Source: Desulfobacteraceae bacterium UBA2771 (lineage in GTDB: Bacteria > Desulfobacterota > Desulfobacteria > Desulfobacterales > Desulfosarcinaceae). Taken from it: a stretch of DNA of 53,698 bases. The translations under genes and the position numbers were made by a program. The notes under the pieces were generated by a model. The model did no database searches, was not told the DNA's origin, and saw only the letters and a list, made by a program, of their open reading frames with translations. The stretch is taken from contig DEIP01000141.1 of assembly GCA_002352605.1 (NCBI GenBank), positions 1 to 53,698 on the forward strand. The letters are read 5' to 3'. Positions 27,069 through 37,302 of this stretch are shown piece after piece. How positions within the stretch are numbered: the first letter of the stretch is position 1; every line of letters begins with the position of its first letter.

Positions 27069-28790
27069 TTATTTGCACACCCCACAGACACTACAATTGT
27101 CGGGATCGACCGGGCAGGGGGCGGAGGTCCGGCCGGCAAGTGCCCGCCGGTACTCTTTCAACAAGTAGGATTTGTCGATGCCCGGATCGATGAAGTCCCA
27201 GGGAAACCGCTCTTCGGGGTCACGCTCACGGTGAACGTAGAAATGGGGATCGAGCGGCGAGGCCTTGAAGGTCTGGGGCCAGTTGCCCCGGTTCTTGTGG
27301 GCCAGCAGCAGGATATCCGCCACGCGCCGGTCTCCTCGGGCGATGAGCCCCTGCAGGTAGGCCCCCCGGGGCACGTCTGCATGGACCCGTACATTGGCTG
27401 TCTTTTTCAATCCCATCTTGACCCTTTTAATCTTCATCTTCAGGGTCTTCACATCATCCATGGCAGCCCACTGAAAAGGAGTGAAGGGCTTGGGCACGAA
27501 GGAACTGAGGCTCACGGTGATTTCACCAATGTGCCCCTTGCCCCGGCTGGTTTTGAGAAAGCATTGTTTGATGCGCTTGACCAGATCCACGATGGCCGCG
27601 ACGTCTTCATCGGTTTCCGTGGGCAGGCCGATCATCAAATAGACCTTAAGGTTGGGGATGCCGGCAGCCACCAGGATCTCGGTTGCACCCACCACGTGGT
27701 CTTCGGTGATGCCCTTGTTGACCACCCGGCGCATGCGTTCCGATCCGGCATCCGGGGCGATGGTGGCGGTTTTCACCCGGCTGTTTTTCAGCGCCTCGAC
27801 CAGTTCGTCATCGATGGCATCGGCCCGCAGGCTGCTGAAAGAGAATCGGACCTCACGGCCCCGGTCCTTGCCGCATAGCTCCCGGATGCCCGGAAGGTCC
27901 GAGACGGCCGCCCCCACCAGACCGATACGGTCGGTCAATGCACACCCGTCGTCCACCTGCCTGTCAAGCAGGCCAAAGGGTCGGAAGCGCGGCGGGCGGT
28001 AGACATACCCGGCGCTGCAGAAACGGCACCCATGAGGACAGCCCCGGGAGACCTCGATCAGGTAGGTGTCGTTGAATGTGGTATCCGGGGTCAAAATGGT
28101 GCTGGCCGTTGGTAGGTTTGATAGGTCCGGCACCACCAGCCGTTTGACGATGGCAGGCACATCCGCCAGGGGCATAAATGCTTCCAGGGTGCCGTCTTCA
28201 TGATAGCGGGGACGGTAGAAAACAGGAACGTAGAGGCCGGGAACCCGGCGGGCCAGGTCGAGCAGGCGCTGCTGCTTTGGCGCCGATGGATCCAGGATCC
28301 GGAAAAATTCCGGCACCAGAACCTCGGCCTCTCCCAACAGGAACGCATCGATAAACGGGGCCAGGGGTTCGGGGTTGAGAAAACAGAAGACGCCCCCTGC
28401 CAACACAAGGGGGAGCGTGTCGCCACGCAGGGCGGCCGGCAGGGGGAGTCCTGCTGTTTCCAGGATGGTAAGCACGGCGGGTGCATCGTTCTCGTATGAA
28501 ATCGAGAAGGCAATAATGTCGAAGTCTTCGATGGGCATCTGGGACTCGACCGTCAGCACCCGAGGAATTTTACCGCCATCCTGTTCCGGTAAAAACGCTC
28601 TTTCACAAACCACATGGTCGATATCGTTGATCAGCCGGTATACGGTCTGGAACCCTAGGTTAGACATTCCCACGGCGTAGCGGTTGGGGTAGACCAGGGC
28701 AACGCGAAGCCGACCGGCGGAAGGTTTTCGGATAACGCCACGCTCCACCACCGCGCGCCCTCTGGATAATTGTTGAGATCCGGTTGCCAT
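27069..28790 (-). CDS. radical SAM protein, TIGR03960-like
   Basis: The 573-residue protein has an N-terminal B12-binding-like domain (VALVYPNRYAVGMSNLGFQT, about residues 30-50) and a radical SAM domain with CPHGCRFC (C251, C255, C258). This is the pattern of the uncharacterised TIGR03960 family. The C-terminus ends in C-x6-C-x2-C-x2-C (CPVDPDNCSVCGVC), which could hold an extra iron-sulphur cluster. In many genomes such genes sit beside a TIGR03936 partner and RNase G; neither is visible here. AAGGA lies four bases before the ATG. The gene lies downstream of the dcw cluster on the same strand, 54 bases after ftsZ, so read-through is possible. Confidence 0.85.
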   Translation of the reverse strand: MATGSQQLSRGRAVVERGVIRKPSAGRLRVALVYPNRYAVGMSNLGFQTVYRLINDIDHVVCERAFLPEQDGGKIPRVLTVESQMPIEDFDIIAFSISYENDAPAVLTILETAGLPLPAALRGDTLPLVLAGGVFCFLNPEPLAPFIDAFLLGEAEVLVPEFFRILDPSAPKQQRLLDLARRVPGLYVPVFYRPRYHEDGTLEAFMPLADVPAIVKRLVVPDLSNLPTASTILTPDTTFNDTYLIEVSRGCPHGCRFCSAGYVYRPPRFRPFGLLDRQVDDGCALTDRIGLVGAAVSDLPGIRELCGKDRGREVRFSFSSLRADAIDDELVEALKNSRVKTATIAPDAGSERMRRVVNKGITEDHVVGATEILVAAGIPNLKVYLMIGLPTETDEDVAAIVDLVKRIKQCFLKTSRGKGHIGEITVSLSSFVPKPFTPFQWAAMDDVKTLKMKIKRVKMGLKKTANVRVHADVPRGAYLQGLIARGDRRVADILLLAHKNRGNWPQTFKASPLDPHFYVHRERDPEERFPWDFIDPGIDKSYLLKEYRRALAGRTSAPCPVDPDNCSVCGVCK

Positions 28791-28844
28791 GGTTCCTTAT
28801 GGATTACACGCAAACGTTACCAAACCCGTCGTACTGCCGTTCAA

Positions 28845-30071
28845 CTAGTCCGCCTTTCTCCGCAAAAATGTGGGAACGTCCAGGTCATCGTTGTCGATGA
28901 CAATCCCCTTGTACTCCCGATAGAGTTCACTGGCCGGTCTTTTGTCGACGGCCTGCCGCCGGCGGCGGATATAGGTGGGCTCGTCCAGTTCCGGAGACCG
29001 GGCCAGGTCCGCCGGGGTGATGTCGCGCACCTTACCACCGTAGGTCGGGTCCATGACTTGCGGAGAGGTCTCCCTCACCCTGCTGGCTATCTCCCGTTCC
29101 TTTTCCTTCTCGCCGATGCCGGTGGCAATCACGGTGACGCTCATCTCATCGCCCACACTGTCGTCGATGACCGCGCCCCAGATAATCTCCGCATCGTCGC
29201 CCACCTCATTGTAAATGCGTTCGGAGGCTTCGGTCATCTCTTCCATGGTGAGGTTGCTGTTGGATGTGATGTTCATCAGTACGCCCTTGGCGCCGGTGAT
29301 GTTGATGTCTTCCAGCAGCGGATGAGAGATGGCCCTTTCAGCGGCTTCCAATGCCCGGTTGTCTCCGCTGGAAATGCCGATACCCATGATGGCCATACCG
29401 GCCCGGGACATGGTGGTCTTCACGTCGGCAAAGTCTAGGTTGACCAGGCCGGGCATCATGATCAGGTCGGTGATACCCTTAACCGAGTGCAGCAAGATTT
29501 CGTCGGCCTTTTTAAACATGTCCACCATTTTGGCGTTTTTCGAAGCCAGCCCGCGCAGCCGGTCATTGGGAATGGTGATCACCGTGTCCGCCGTTTTTTT
29601 CAATTCGAGGATGCCTTCATCGGCCTGCTTGGCCCGCTTTCTTCCTTCGAAGGAGAAGGGTCGTGTCACCACGGCCACGGTAAGAATGCCCATCTCCTTA
29701 CACAGTCGGGCAATTACGGGTGCCGCACCGGTTCCCGTACCGCCACCGAAACCCGCGGTGATGAAGACCATATGGGAGTCGCCCAGCACTTCCTTGAGCA
29801 TTTCTGCATTTTCCAGGGCCGCATCCCTACCCACCTGGGGGTTTGCACCGGCGCCCAGGCCTTCGGTGATCTGGGTTCCCAGTTGGATGCGCATTTCCGC
29901 CTGGGCCACATCCAGTGCCTGGGCATCGGTGTTGGCGGAAATGAATTTGACCCCCCGCAAATTGCCCGCAATCATGTTGTTGATCGCGTTACCTCCTGCG
30001 CCGCCGACGCCAATCACTTTGATTTTTGCCGTCGCCTCGTTTTCCACATAAGTAAACATACTCGTCATCAT
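28845..30071 (-). CDS. ftsZ: cell division protein FtsZ
   Basis: The 408-residue tubulin-like GTPase forms the division ring. The GTP site GGGTGTG is at residues 109-115 and the T7-loop region NLDFADVKTTM is present. A variable linker and the C-terminal peptide DLDVPTFLRRKAD, which binds FtsA, complete it. It is last in the dcw cluster, 93 bases after ftsA. AGGGGG stands just before two adjacent ATGs (30071 and 30068), and a third ATG at 30059 is also possible; the first is listed. Confidence 0.98.
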   Translation of the reverse strand: MMTSMFTYVENEATAKIKVIGVGGAGGNAINNMIAGNLRGVKFISANTDAQALDVAQAEMRIQLGTQITEGLGAGANPQVGRDAALENAEMLKEVLGDSHMVFITAGFGGGTGTGAAPVIARLCKEMGILTVAVVTRPFSFEGRKRAKQADEGILELKKTADTVITIPNDRLRGLASKNAKMVDMFKKADEILLHSVKGITDLIMMPGLVNLDFADVKTTMSRAGMAIMGIGISSGDNRALEAAERAISHPLLEDINITGAKGVLMNITSNSNLTMEEMTEASERIYNEVGDDAEIIWGAVIDDSVGDEMSVTVIATGIGEKEKEREIASRVRETSPQVMDPTYGGKVRDITPADLARSPELDEPTYIRRRRQAVDKRPASELYREYKGIVIDNDDLDVPTFLRRKAD

Positions 30072-30164
30072 TTCCCCCTTTGCGTGTTTTGCCCATTATG
30101 GCGCTTGCCTGTACGCCTACGTTCTTGTCTCTTACCCGATGGACGGCAGCCATTCCCTCTGGAA

Positions 30165-31412
30165 TCAGATGACGTCCTTGAACCATTTTTTCATCCGGGC
30201 GATAAGACTGTTGAAAATATTCTTATCGCGAATTCTAAATTTTTTATCCGGCTCCTTTTTGGCGCCATAGATGACCAGCCCCACACCGGTGGCGTACATG
30301 GGATTGTTCACCACGTCGGTGAGGCCACTGATGCTCCGCGGCCTGCCCAGGCGCGTGGGGACCCCAAAAATAGCCTCGGCGACATCGGTGGTACCGTCCA
30401 AAAGGGCCGTACCCCCGGAAAGCACAATCCCCGATGTGATCATGTTTTCCATGCCGGCCCGATAGATCTCCCGCCGAAGCAGTGTGAAAATCTCCTCCAT
30501 GCGCGGCTCCAGGATTTCCCCTAAAATCTGGCGGGGAAGCTTGCGTGGCTCGCGGCCACCCATACCCGGCACCTCGATGGTCTCATCCGGGCTGATGGCC
30601 GCCCCGTTGCAGGTACCGTATTTTCGTTTGATGCGCTCCGCCTCGTTCAAGGGAGCCCGCACACCAATGGCGATATCCTTGGTAAGGTTATCCCCCCCTA
30701 AGGCCAGAACGAAGGTGTGCTTGATATTCTTACCCGAGAAGATGGCCAGGTCGCTGGTGCCACCCCCCAAATCAATCAGGCCGGCACCCAGCTGTTTCTC
30801 TTCTTCGGCGAGCACCGCTTCACCCGAGGCCAGACTCTCCAAAACGATATCGCACACATCCAGCCCGGCCCGGTTGGCGCACTTGACGATATTGTGGGCC
30901 GAGGTGACCGCACCGGTAACGATGTGGATTTTGGCTTCGAGGCGGACGCCGGCCATGCCCACCGGGTTTTGAATGCCGATCTGGTCGTCCACGATGTACT
31001 CCTGGGGCAGGACGTGGATCACCTCGCGATCCATGGGAATGGCCACCGCCCGGGCCGCATCGATGACCCGTTCCACATCCAGGTCAGTGATTTCCGAGCC
31101 CTTGATGGCCACGATCCCCCGGCTGTTGAAACCGGTGATGTGGCCGCCGGCAATCCCGGCGTATACCGAGGAGATCTCACAGCCGGCCATCAATTCGGCC
31201 TCTTCCACCGCCTTTTTGATGGATTCAACCGTGGATTCAATGTTGACCACCACCCCTTTTCGCAGGCCGATGGATGGATGTGTGCCGATACCGATGATAT
31301 TGATCTCACGGCCGATCACCTCGCCGACCACTGCGCAGATTTTGGTGGTCCCGATATCCAGGCCGACGACGATATTACCCTCTCTTGTTCCCTGCAATTT
31401 ATACCTCCCCAT
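30165..31412 (-). CDS. ftsA: cell division protein FtsA
   Basis: The 415-residue actin-like ATPase tethers FtsZ to the membrane. The family's VVGLDIGTTKICAVVGEV start and the LIDLGGGTSDLAIF ATP motif are present. The C-terminus ends in a basic amphipathic segment (FNSLIARMKKWFKDVI) typical of the membrane-targeting helix. The ATG at 31412 overlaps the end of ftsQ. A GGGGAGG inside the first codons sits six bases before an in-frame TTG at 31397, so initiation there is a real alternative. Confidence 0.97.
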   Translation of the reverse strand: MGRYKLQGTREGNIVVGLDIGTTKICAVVGEVIGREINIIGIGTHPSIGLRKGVVVNIESTVESIKKAVEEAELMAGCEISSVYAGIAGGHITGFNSRGIVAIKGSEITDLDVERVIDAARAVAIPMDREVIHVLPQEYIVDDQIGIQNPVGMAGVRLEAKIHIVTGAVTSAHNIVKCANRAGLDVCDIVLESLASGEAVLAEEEKQLGAGLIDLGGGTSDLAIFSGKNIKHTFVLALGGDNLTKDIAIGVRAPLNEAERIKRKYGTCNGAAISPDETIEVPGMGGREPRKLPRQILGEILEPRMEEIFTLLRREIYRAGMENMITSGIVLSGGTALLDGTTDVAEAIFGVPTRLGRPRSISGLTDVVNNPMYATGVGLVIYGAKKEPDKKFRIRDKNIFNSLIARMKKWFKDVI

Positions 31413-32256
31413 GATCCGAACCGGATTGACTGGCCAATGCCGGCGAAATCACGATACGATTGAGATCGAAAAGATCGATGGCCCGATACCGGGTCAACCG
31501 GCTCTCCCTGCTCAACCGGACCAGTAGGTGTCCCAGGGCCGCACACTTTTTACGATAATGCCCGAATCCCAATTTCACGGCCCGGTTATCTTCACCGATA
31601 TAGATCGTGGCTCCGATTTCACGATCCATGTGAACCCGGCGAATGTCGGCAAGGGGAAACGGACTGTTCTTTTTACCGGCCAGGCGCAACAGGGTCATCA
31701 CGCCCTGATATGCCTTGGTGACCGGCTGGCCGGGAACGGGCAGGTCCGCAAGACCCAATCCCCGCACCCGGGGAAAAAGGGTATTTTCCACGCCATCCAC
31801 CCTTTTGAACACCTCACCGGCGACGTTAATCAAAAAACCCTGGCCGGCGCCCATCTCCAAAAGCGCCAACGGCGTCTCTTCCCGAATTTGAATGCCCAGC
31901 CCCGACGGGATCTTCCGGCTGACCGTCACATCGGCGATCCATGGATCGGCCAGTAGCCGCTTGCGGGTCGTCGTCAGGTTGACTGCCAGAATATTCGTCT
32001 GCTTCCCGATGTCGGCGATCTCAAGGATATGCCGGCGGCTAAGGGTTTGTTGCCCGGTCACGACAATCTGGCGGGCCTGGAAATGTCCGGCCTGGGTAAA
32101 ATAGTCGTATGTAAATATAAACGCGCCGCTGGTCGCCACCAGTGCCAGTGCTCCCAAAACGGCCTTGGCCGTGAAAAAGGCCCGATCCCCAAACGGGGTG
32201 CATCGGACACCCTTGTTTTTTTTGAATTGATTCTTTCGGGTCGCCGTGGATTTCAA
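31399..32256 (-). CDS. ftsQ: cell division protein FtsQ
   Basis: The 285-residue bitopic protein has a basic cytoplasmic N-terminus, one membrane span (VLGALALVATSGAFIFTY, about residues 33-50) and a POTRA domain starting QARQIVVTGQQTLSRRHI, followed by the FtsQ beta domain. It links the early and late divisome with FtsB/FtsL. The start appears to be TTG at 32256; no better start gives a full N-terminus. It overlaps ftsA by 14 bases. Confidence 0.92.
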   Translation of the reverse strand: MKSTATRKNQFKKNKGVRCTPFGDRAFFTAKAVLGALALVATSGAFIFTYDYFTQAGHFQARQIVVTGQQTLSRRHILEIADIGKQTNILAVNLTTTRKRLLADPWIADVTVSRKIPSGLGIQIREETPLALLEMGAGQGFLINVAGEVFKRVDGVENTLFPRVRGLGLADLPVPGQPVTKAYQGVMTLLRLAGKKNSPFPLADIRRVHMDREIGATIYIGEDNRAVKLGFGHYRKKCAALGHLLVRLSRESRLTRYRAIDLFDLNRIVISPALASQSGSDHGEV

Positions 32257-32316
32257 GGTTTCATCTCTGGTTTTTGGTTCAAGGTTTTCGGGTAGGGACG
32301 ATCCGCCGGGTCGCCC

Positions 32317-33699
32317 TTACGTCCGGTCTTCGGCCAGCCGATCCAAAAGCATCTCTCCCACCCGAAACACATCACCGGCACCGAGGGTCAGCAGTATATC
32401 TCCGGGAACCAGGATCGTTTCGAGGTGGTCGACGCAGGCCTCGAAACGGTTCAGACAGGTCACATTCCGGTGGCCGTGGGCGCGGATGCAATCCCCCAAG
32501 GCCTCACTGCTGATACCGGCGATGGGCATTTCGCCGGCCGCGTAGATGGGCAGCACCACCAGCACATCGCTATTGTTGAAAGAGCGGGTGAAATCCTCCA
32601 GCAAGGCCCGGGTGCGGGTGTATCGGTGGGGTTGGAAAACCACCACCTTTCGGCGATCCGGCCAATTGCTTTTTACCGCCTCGAGGGTCACCAGGATCTC
32701 CGTGGGATGGTGGCCGTAGTCATCCACCACGGTAACCCTTTTGACCTCGCCCTTGATCTCCAGTCGGCGCTGTACCCCTTCCGCGGTTTTAAGGGATCGT
32801 TTGATGGACTCCAGGGGAATATCCAGTTCCAGACCCACGACGATAGCGGCCAGGGCGTTGTAAACGTTGTGCATGCCCGGCATGGCAAGCTGAAATTCAC
32901 CTAAACGGTCGCCCCGATAAACAACCGTGAAGCGGCTTTTCATCTCAGCGAAGCTGATGTTTGTCGCCTGGCAATCGGCCTGGGTGCTCCGCCCGTAGGT
33001 GGTCACCCGTTTCTTGATGCGGGGGAGGAGGCCCTGGAGCGGCTCGTTGTCCAGGCAGAGAACGGCCAGGCCGTAAAAGGGAATCCGGTCGATAAAATTG
33101 AGAAACACCGATTTTATCGCATCCAGGTCTTCGTAAAAATCCATGTGCTCCCGGTCTATGTTGGTAACCACGGCAATGGTTGGGGAGAACTTGAGAAAAG
33201 AGCCGTCGCTCTCATCGGCCTCGGCAACGATGAAGTCGCCCCGCCCCAGCACCGCATTGCGGCCGAGGCCCTTGAGCTTGCCGCCGATCACCACGGTGGG
33301 ATCCAGGCCCCCGCCGGCCAGCACGTTGGCCACGAGGGAGGTGGTTGAAGTCTTGCCGTGGGCCCCGGAAATGGCCACACTGTATTTGAGCCGCATCAAT
33401 TCAGCCAGCATCTCGGCCCGGGGGATGACCGGAATGGTCGCCTGACGGGCGGCCGCCACCTCCGGATTCTTCGTGTCGATGGCCGATGAGACCACCACCA
33501 CATCGACCCCGGCGATCTGCTCGGCCCGATGGCCGATGTGAATGGTTCCGCCCAGCCGCGCCAAATTGGCCGTGATGTCGGAGACCTTCACATCAGAGCC
33601 GGAGACCCGGTAGCCCAAATTCAGGAGCAATTCGGCAATCCCGCTCATGCCGATACCACCGATGCCGACGAAATGAATATGGTATTTTTTCAGATACAT
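32317..33699 (-). CDS. murC: UDP-N-acetylmuramate--L-alanine ligase
   Basis: The 460-residue Mur ligase adds L-Ala to UDP-MurNAc in the cytoplasm. It shows [18 protein letters not shown] at the N-terminus and the ATP motif [11 protein letters not shown]. The ATG at 33699 overlaps the murG stop by ten bases, so the open frame running further upstream is not used. In many bacteria murB or ddl would follow; here the next gene is ftsQ. Confidence 0.97.
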   Translation of the reverse strand: MYLKKYHIHFVGIGGIGMSGIAELLLNLGYRVSGSDVKVSDITANLARLGGTIHIGHRAEQIAGVDVVVVSSAIDTKNPEVAAARQATIPVIPRAEMLAELMRLKYSVAISGAHGKTSTTSLVANVLAGGGLDPTVVIGGKLKGLGRNAVLGRGDFIVAEADESDGSFLKFSPTIAVVTNIDREHMDFYEDLDAIKSVFLNFIDRIPFYGLAVLCLDNEPLQGLLPRIKKRVTTYGRSTQADCQATNISFAEMKSRFTVVYRGDRLGEFQLAMPGMHNVYNALAAIVVGLELDIPLESIKRSLKTAEGVQRRLEIKGEVKRVTVVDDYGHHPTEILVTLEAVKSNWPDRRKVVVFQPHRYTRTRALLEDFTRSFNNSDVLVVLPIYAAGEMPIAGISSEALGDCIRAHGHRNVTCLNRFEACVDHLETILVPGDILLTLGAGDVFRVGEMLLDRLAEDRT

Positions 33700-34820
33700 G
33701 CTTGATTTTCCAGCAGTTGATAACAATCATCCACGATGGTTCGGGCCGCATCGGGTTTCCCCAACATGTTGGACCGGCAGGCCATGGCAGTCAGGCGGTC
33801 CGGACTGGCGGCCAAACGGTCGATGCGCCGGGCCAGATCTGCGCCGGTCAGGTCACGCTCCAGAACCATCTGTGCCGCCCCTTGGTCAACCAGGGCCCTG
33901 GCGTTCAGTTCCTGATGGTTATCCGCCGCAAAGGGATAGGGGATGAACAAGGCCGCCTTTCCCAGGGCGGTCAACTCGGCCACCGTGGTAGCACCGGCCC
34001 GGCAGACCACCAGATCCGCCCGGCCGTAGCGTGATGCCATGTCATGGAAAAAGGCCTTCACCTCGGCGTCGATCCCATTTTTCTCATATGCTTCCGCCAC
34101 CCGTTCCCGGTCGGCGGCCCCGGTCTGATGAATGATACGGATCTTTTCGCGCCGTCGAAGACACGGCAGGGCATCCATGACCGCCAGATTGATGGCATGG
34201 GCGCCTTGGCTACCGCCCACAACCAGGATCGTAAATTTGCTATTCCGCCTTTTTTCAACGGTCGACAGATCCAGAATCTGCTGCCGAACCGGATTGCCGG
34301 TGATCCGTTTCTTCGACGGATCGATCTTTCCCCGGGTATTCTCGAAACTGACATAAATCCGCTTGGCCATTGGAAAAAGCATCCGATTGGTGATACCGGG
34401 CACCGTATTCTGCTCACACAGGACCACCGGGATGCACTTGAGCCAGGCTGCCAGGGCCACCGGCCCGGCGGCGTATCCGCCCACACCGACAACCAGATCC
34501 GCCCCCACGTCGGCCAAAACACCGGCGGAACGGAACAAGGCGCCGGGAATTTTCATGACGGCCCGGGTCCTGGCCCACAACCCTCTGCCCTTGATCCCCT
34601 CGACGGCGATGGTTCGCTGGGGATATCCGGCATGGGCCAGGGCTTCTTTTTCAAAGGGCCGACCGGCACCCACAAAGAGGATTCGGCTGTGTGCATTTCT
34701 CACAGAAAACGCCCTCGCCACGGCAATGCCGGGAAACAGGTGTCCGCCGGTGCCGCCACCGGCAACGACAACCTTGAGCGACCGCCAGGGGCCGCATAAT
34801 TGTTGATCAGCACCGCGCAT
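33690..34820 (-). CDS. murG: UDP-GlcNAc--MurNAc-(pentapeptide)-PP-undecaprenol GlcNAc transferase
   Basis: The 376-residue GT28 enzyme makes lipid II from lipid I at the inner face of the membrane. The family loops [18 protein letters not shown] and, in the C-terminal half, [15 protein letters not shown] are clear. ATG at 34820 has GGAG five bases upstream and overlaps the end of ftsW; a TTG at 34832 is less likely. Confidence 0.97.
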   Translation of the reverse strand: MRGADQQLCGPWRSLKVVVAGGGTGGHLFPGIAVARAFSVRNAHSRILFVGAGRPFEKEALAHAGYPQRTIAVEGIKGRGLWARTRAVMKIPGALFRSAGVLADVGADLVVGVGGYAAGPVALAAWLKCIPVVLCEQNTVPGITNRMLFPMAKRIYVSFENTRGKIDPSKKRITGNPVRQQILDLSTVEKRRNSKFTILVVGGSQGAHAINLAVMDALPCLRRREKIRIIHQTGAADRERVAEAYEKNGIDAEVKAFFHDMASRYGRADLVVCRAGATTVAELTALGKAALFIPYPFAADNHQELNARALVDQGAAQMVLERDLTGADLARRIDRLAASPDRLTAMACRSNMLGKPDAARTIVDDCYQLLENQACI

Positions 34821-35931
34821 CCCGCGCTCCAATATTCATCATGATCCCCACCGCCGCCATGTTGATCAGCAGGCTCGTGCCGCCGTAGCTGAGAAACGGC
34901 AGGGTCAGTCCCTTGGTGGGTAGCATCCCCAACGCCACCCCCATGTTGATGCACACCTGAAGGCCCAGGGTCACCGTAATGCCCATGGCCAGCAAGGATC
35001 CGAAGCGATCCCGGGCATGGCGGGCAATGCGGATGCCCCGTATGAGCATGATCCCGTATAGCAGGATCACGATCATGACGCCGATGAGCCCCAACTCTTC
35101 CCCCACCACGGAGAAGATGAAATCCGTGTGAGGTTCGGGCAGATAAAACAACTTCTGGTATCCCTTACCGAGACCCACGCCGGTGATCCCCCCGGTGCCA
35201 AAGGCCATGAGGGAATGGACGATCTGGTAGCCTTCGTTCGCCGGGTACTGCCATGGATCCAGAAAGCTCATCAACCGTTTGACCCGGTACTCGGCCTGGG
35301 TCATGAACAACCAGGCCATGGGCGCCAGCACCACAAAGACCGACAGCAGGTGGGTGATGCGGCAACCGCCCACAAACAGCATAATCCAAGTCAGGGCGGC
35401 AAAGATCACCACCGACCCGAAATCGGGTTGAACCACCAGCAGCGCCGTAAAAAGGCCCAACACAAGCAAATGGGGCAAAAAACCGACAAAAAAATCCCGC
35501 AGCTGTTCATCCTTTTTGCTCATCGAGTAGGCCATGTAGAAGACCAGGGCCAACCGGGCCAATTCCGACGGCTGAAAGCGGATCGGTCCGATCTGCAGCC
35601 AGCGGGCGGAACCGCCGGCGGTCACGCCCAATCCGGTAAAGGCCACCGCCACCAACATCACGATGGCCACCGCCAGTACCGGATAAGTCAGCACCCGGTA
35701 AAGGCGGAACGGAATGTAGCTGAAGGTGACCAGCGCCACGATACCAATCAAAGAAAACACGGCTTGCTTCTTTAAAAAGAAGTAGTCGCTGCCAAACTTC
35801 TTGAGGGCCAGGGCGGAGCTGGCGCTGTAAACCATGACGATGCCCATGCCCACGAGCAACAAGACGGGAAACAGCAAGCCCAGGTCGTAGACCACCGGTT
35901 GTGCCCCGTTTGGTTTGGCCGCTGTGGTCAT
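34807..35931 (-). CDS. ftsW: SEDS-family lipid II polymerase FtsW
   Basis: The 374-residue protein has about ten membrane spans. It carries VMVYSASSALALKKFG near the start and the C-terminal PTKGLTLPFLSYGGTSL signature of SEDS glycosyltransferases. It polymerises septal peptidoglycan with FtsI. It shares an ATGA overlap with murD upstream and overlaps murG. Confidence 0.97.
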   Translation of the reverse strand: MTTAAKPNGAQPVVYDLGLLFPVLLLVGMGIVMVYSASSALALKKFGSDYFFLKKQAVFSLIGIVALVTFSYIPFRLYRVLTYPVLAVAIVMLVAVAFTGLGVTAGGSARWLQIGPIRFQPSELARLALVFYMAYSMSKKDEQLRDFFVGFLPHLLVLGLFTALLVVQPDFGSVVIFAALTWIMLFVGGCRITHLLSVFVVLAPMAWLFMTQAEYRVKRLMSFLDPWQYPANEGYQIVHSLMAFGTGGITGVGLGKGYQKLFYLPEPHTDFIFSVVGEELGLIGVMIVILLYGIMLIRGIRIARHARDRFGSLLAMGITVTLGLQVCINMGVALGMLPTKGLTLPFLSYGGTSLLINMAAVGIMMNIGARDARC

Positions 35932-37289
35932 CCCAACCTTCCCACAATTTCCCGGAATCGGTTGCCCCGCTGGACATAGTCATCAAACCTGTCAAAGCTG
36001 GCACAGGCCGGGGAGAGCAACACGGTCTCTCCGGCCACGGCCGCACCGAATGCCTTTTCCACCGCCTCTAGCATGGATCCGGCCTCAAGGATGCCCTTTT
36101 CCGGATCACCGGACAGGGCGGTGACAATCTCGTCTTTGGCTTCACCCATGACCACCAGGGTTTTTACATGTTGGCGCACCGGCAATTTGAGTTGGGTGAA
36201 GTCTCCTCTCTTGCTCTGTCCGCCCAGGATCAGCACCACCGACCTGTCGAAGCACGCCAGTGCGCGCTTCACCGCGTCCACATTGGTGGCCTTGGAGTCG
36301 TTGACAAATTGCACACCACCGACCTGTCCCACCATTTCCAGACGATGGGACAGCCCCTGGAATTCGTCGATTGCCTGCTGGATACCCGCATCCGTGGCTC
36401 CCTGATTCCGGGCGGCCAAACAGGCCGCAGCCGTGTTCTCCCGGTTGTGGGGACCGATGAGACCGGTCCTGTCCAATGAAAAGCAGCCGTTCTGCCGGCC
36501 CGCATCAATGATGAGGATCTTATCCTTTAAGATCTGTGCACCGTTGCGGATCGCCTGATCCGAAAAGAGTCGACGGCGGGCCCGGGGAGGGTGTTTTTTG
36601 ATCATAGCGGCCACGGTGGCATCCATGGCGTTGAAAATCGCCAAATCCGTGGGATGCTGGTTTTCGAATATCCGCCACTTGGATTCCGCGTATGCGGAAA
36701 AGGTCGCATAGCGGTCCAGATGGTCATCGGTAATGTTGAGCATCACGGCGGTATCAGGCCGGAAATCGACGGCGGTATCCAGTTGAAAACTGCTGATCTC
36801 AGCCACGACGACATCGGCCCGGGCATGGGCACCGTCCGCATAGGCAATCAGCGGGGTTCCAATGTTACCCCCCACGAACACATCCTTTCCGCTGTTCTTA
36901 AGCATATTTCCTACCAATTCGGTTGTTGTGGTTTTTCCATTGGTACCGCTCACAGCCAGGATCGGTTCGCTGATATACCCGGCAGCCAATTCCACCTCGC
37001 CGATAACCGGGGTGCCGTTGGCCCAAGCGGGTTCCAGCATTGGCAAGGTGTGGGGCACACCGGGACTGAGCACCACCAGATCGGCGGTTTCAAAATCCCT
37101 GGCATCATGCCCGCCCAGGTTCAGTTGGACGTCCAGTCCGTCGAGGGCTCCTGCCGAAGCCTTCAGGGTATCGGCCGGGGCGCGGTCCGTCACCGTCACC
37201 CGGGCACCCCGATTCACCAGGAATCGGGCCGTGGCCACCCCCGACCGCCCCAATCCCACCACCACGATGCGTTTGTTTCGAAAATCCAT
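35928..37289 (-). CDS. murD: UDP-N-acetylmuramoyl-L-alanine--D-glutamate ligase
   Basis: The 453-residue Mur ligase has VVVGLGRSGVATARFLV at the start and the ATP loop VSGTNGKTTTTELVG. It adds D-Glu. The ATG at 37289 lies 13 bases after the mraY stop without a clear ribosome binding site, which suggests translational coupling; a TTG at 37301 is the alternative. Confidence 0.97.
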   Translation of the reverse strand: MDFRNKRIVVVGLGRSGVATARFLVNRGARVTVTDRAPADTLKASAGALDGLDVQLNLGGHDARDFETADLVVLSPGVPHTLPMLEPAWANGTPVIGEVELAAGYISEPILAVSGTNGKTTTTELVGNMLKNSGKDVFVGGNIGTPLIAYADGAHARADVVVAEISSFQLDTAVDFRPDTAVMLNITDDHLDRYATFSAYAESKWRIFENQHPTDLAIFNAMDATVAAMIKKHPPRARRRLFSDQAIRNGAQILKDKILIIDAGRQNGCFSLDRTGLIGPHNRENTAAACLAARNQGATDAGIQQAIDEFQGLSHRLEMVGQVGGVQFVNDSKATNVDAVKRALACFDRSVVLILGGQSKRGDFTQLKLPVRQHVKTLVVMGEAKDEIVTALSGDPEKGILEAGSMLEAVEKAFGAAVAGETVLLSPACASFDRFDDYVQRGNRFREIVGRLG

Positions 37290-37302
37290 GGGTGTCAACA
37301 AT

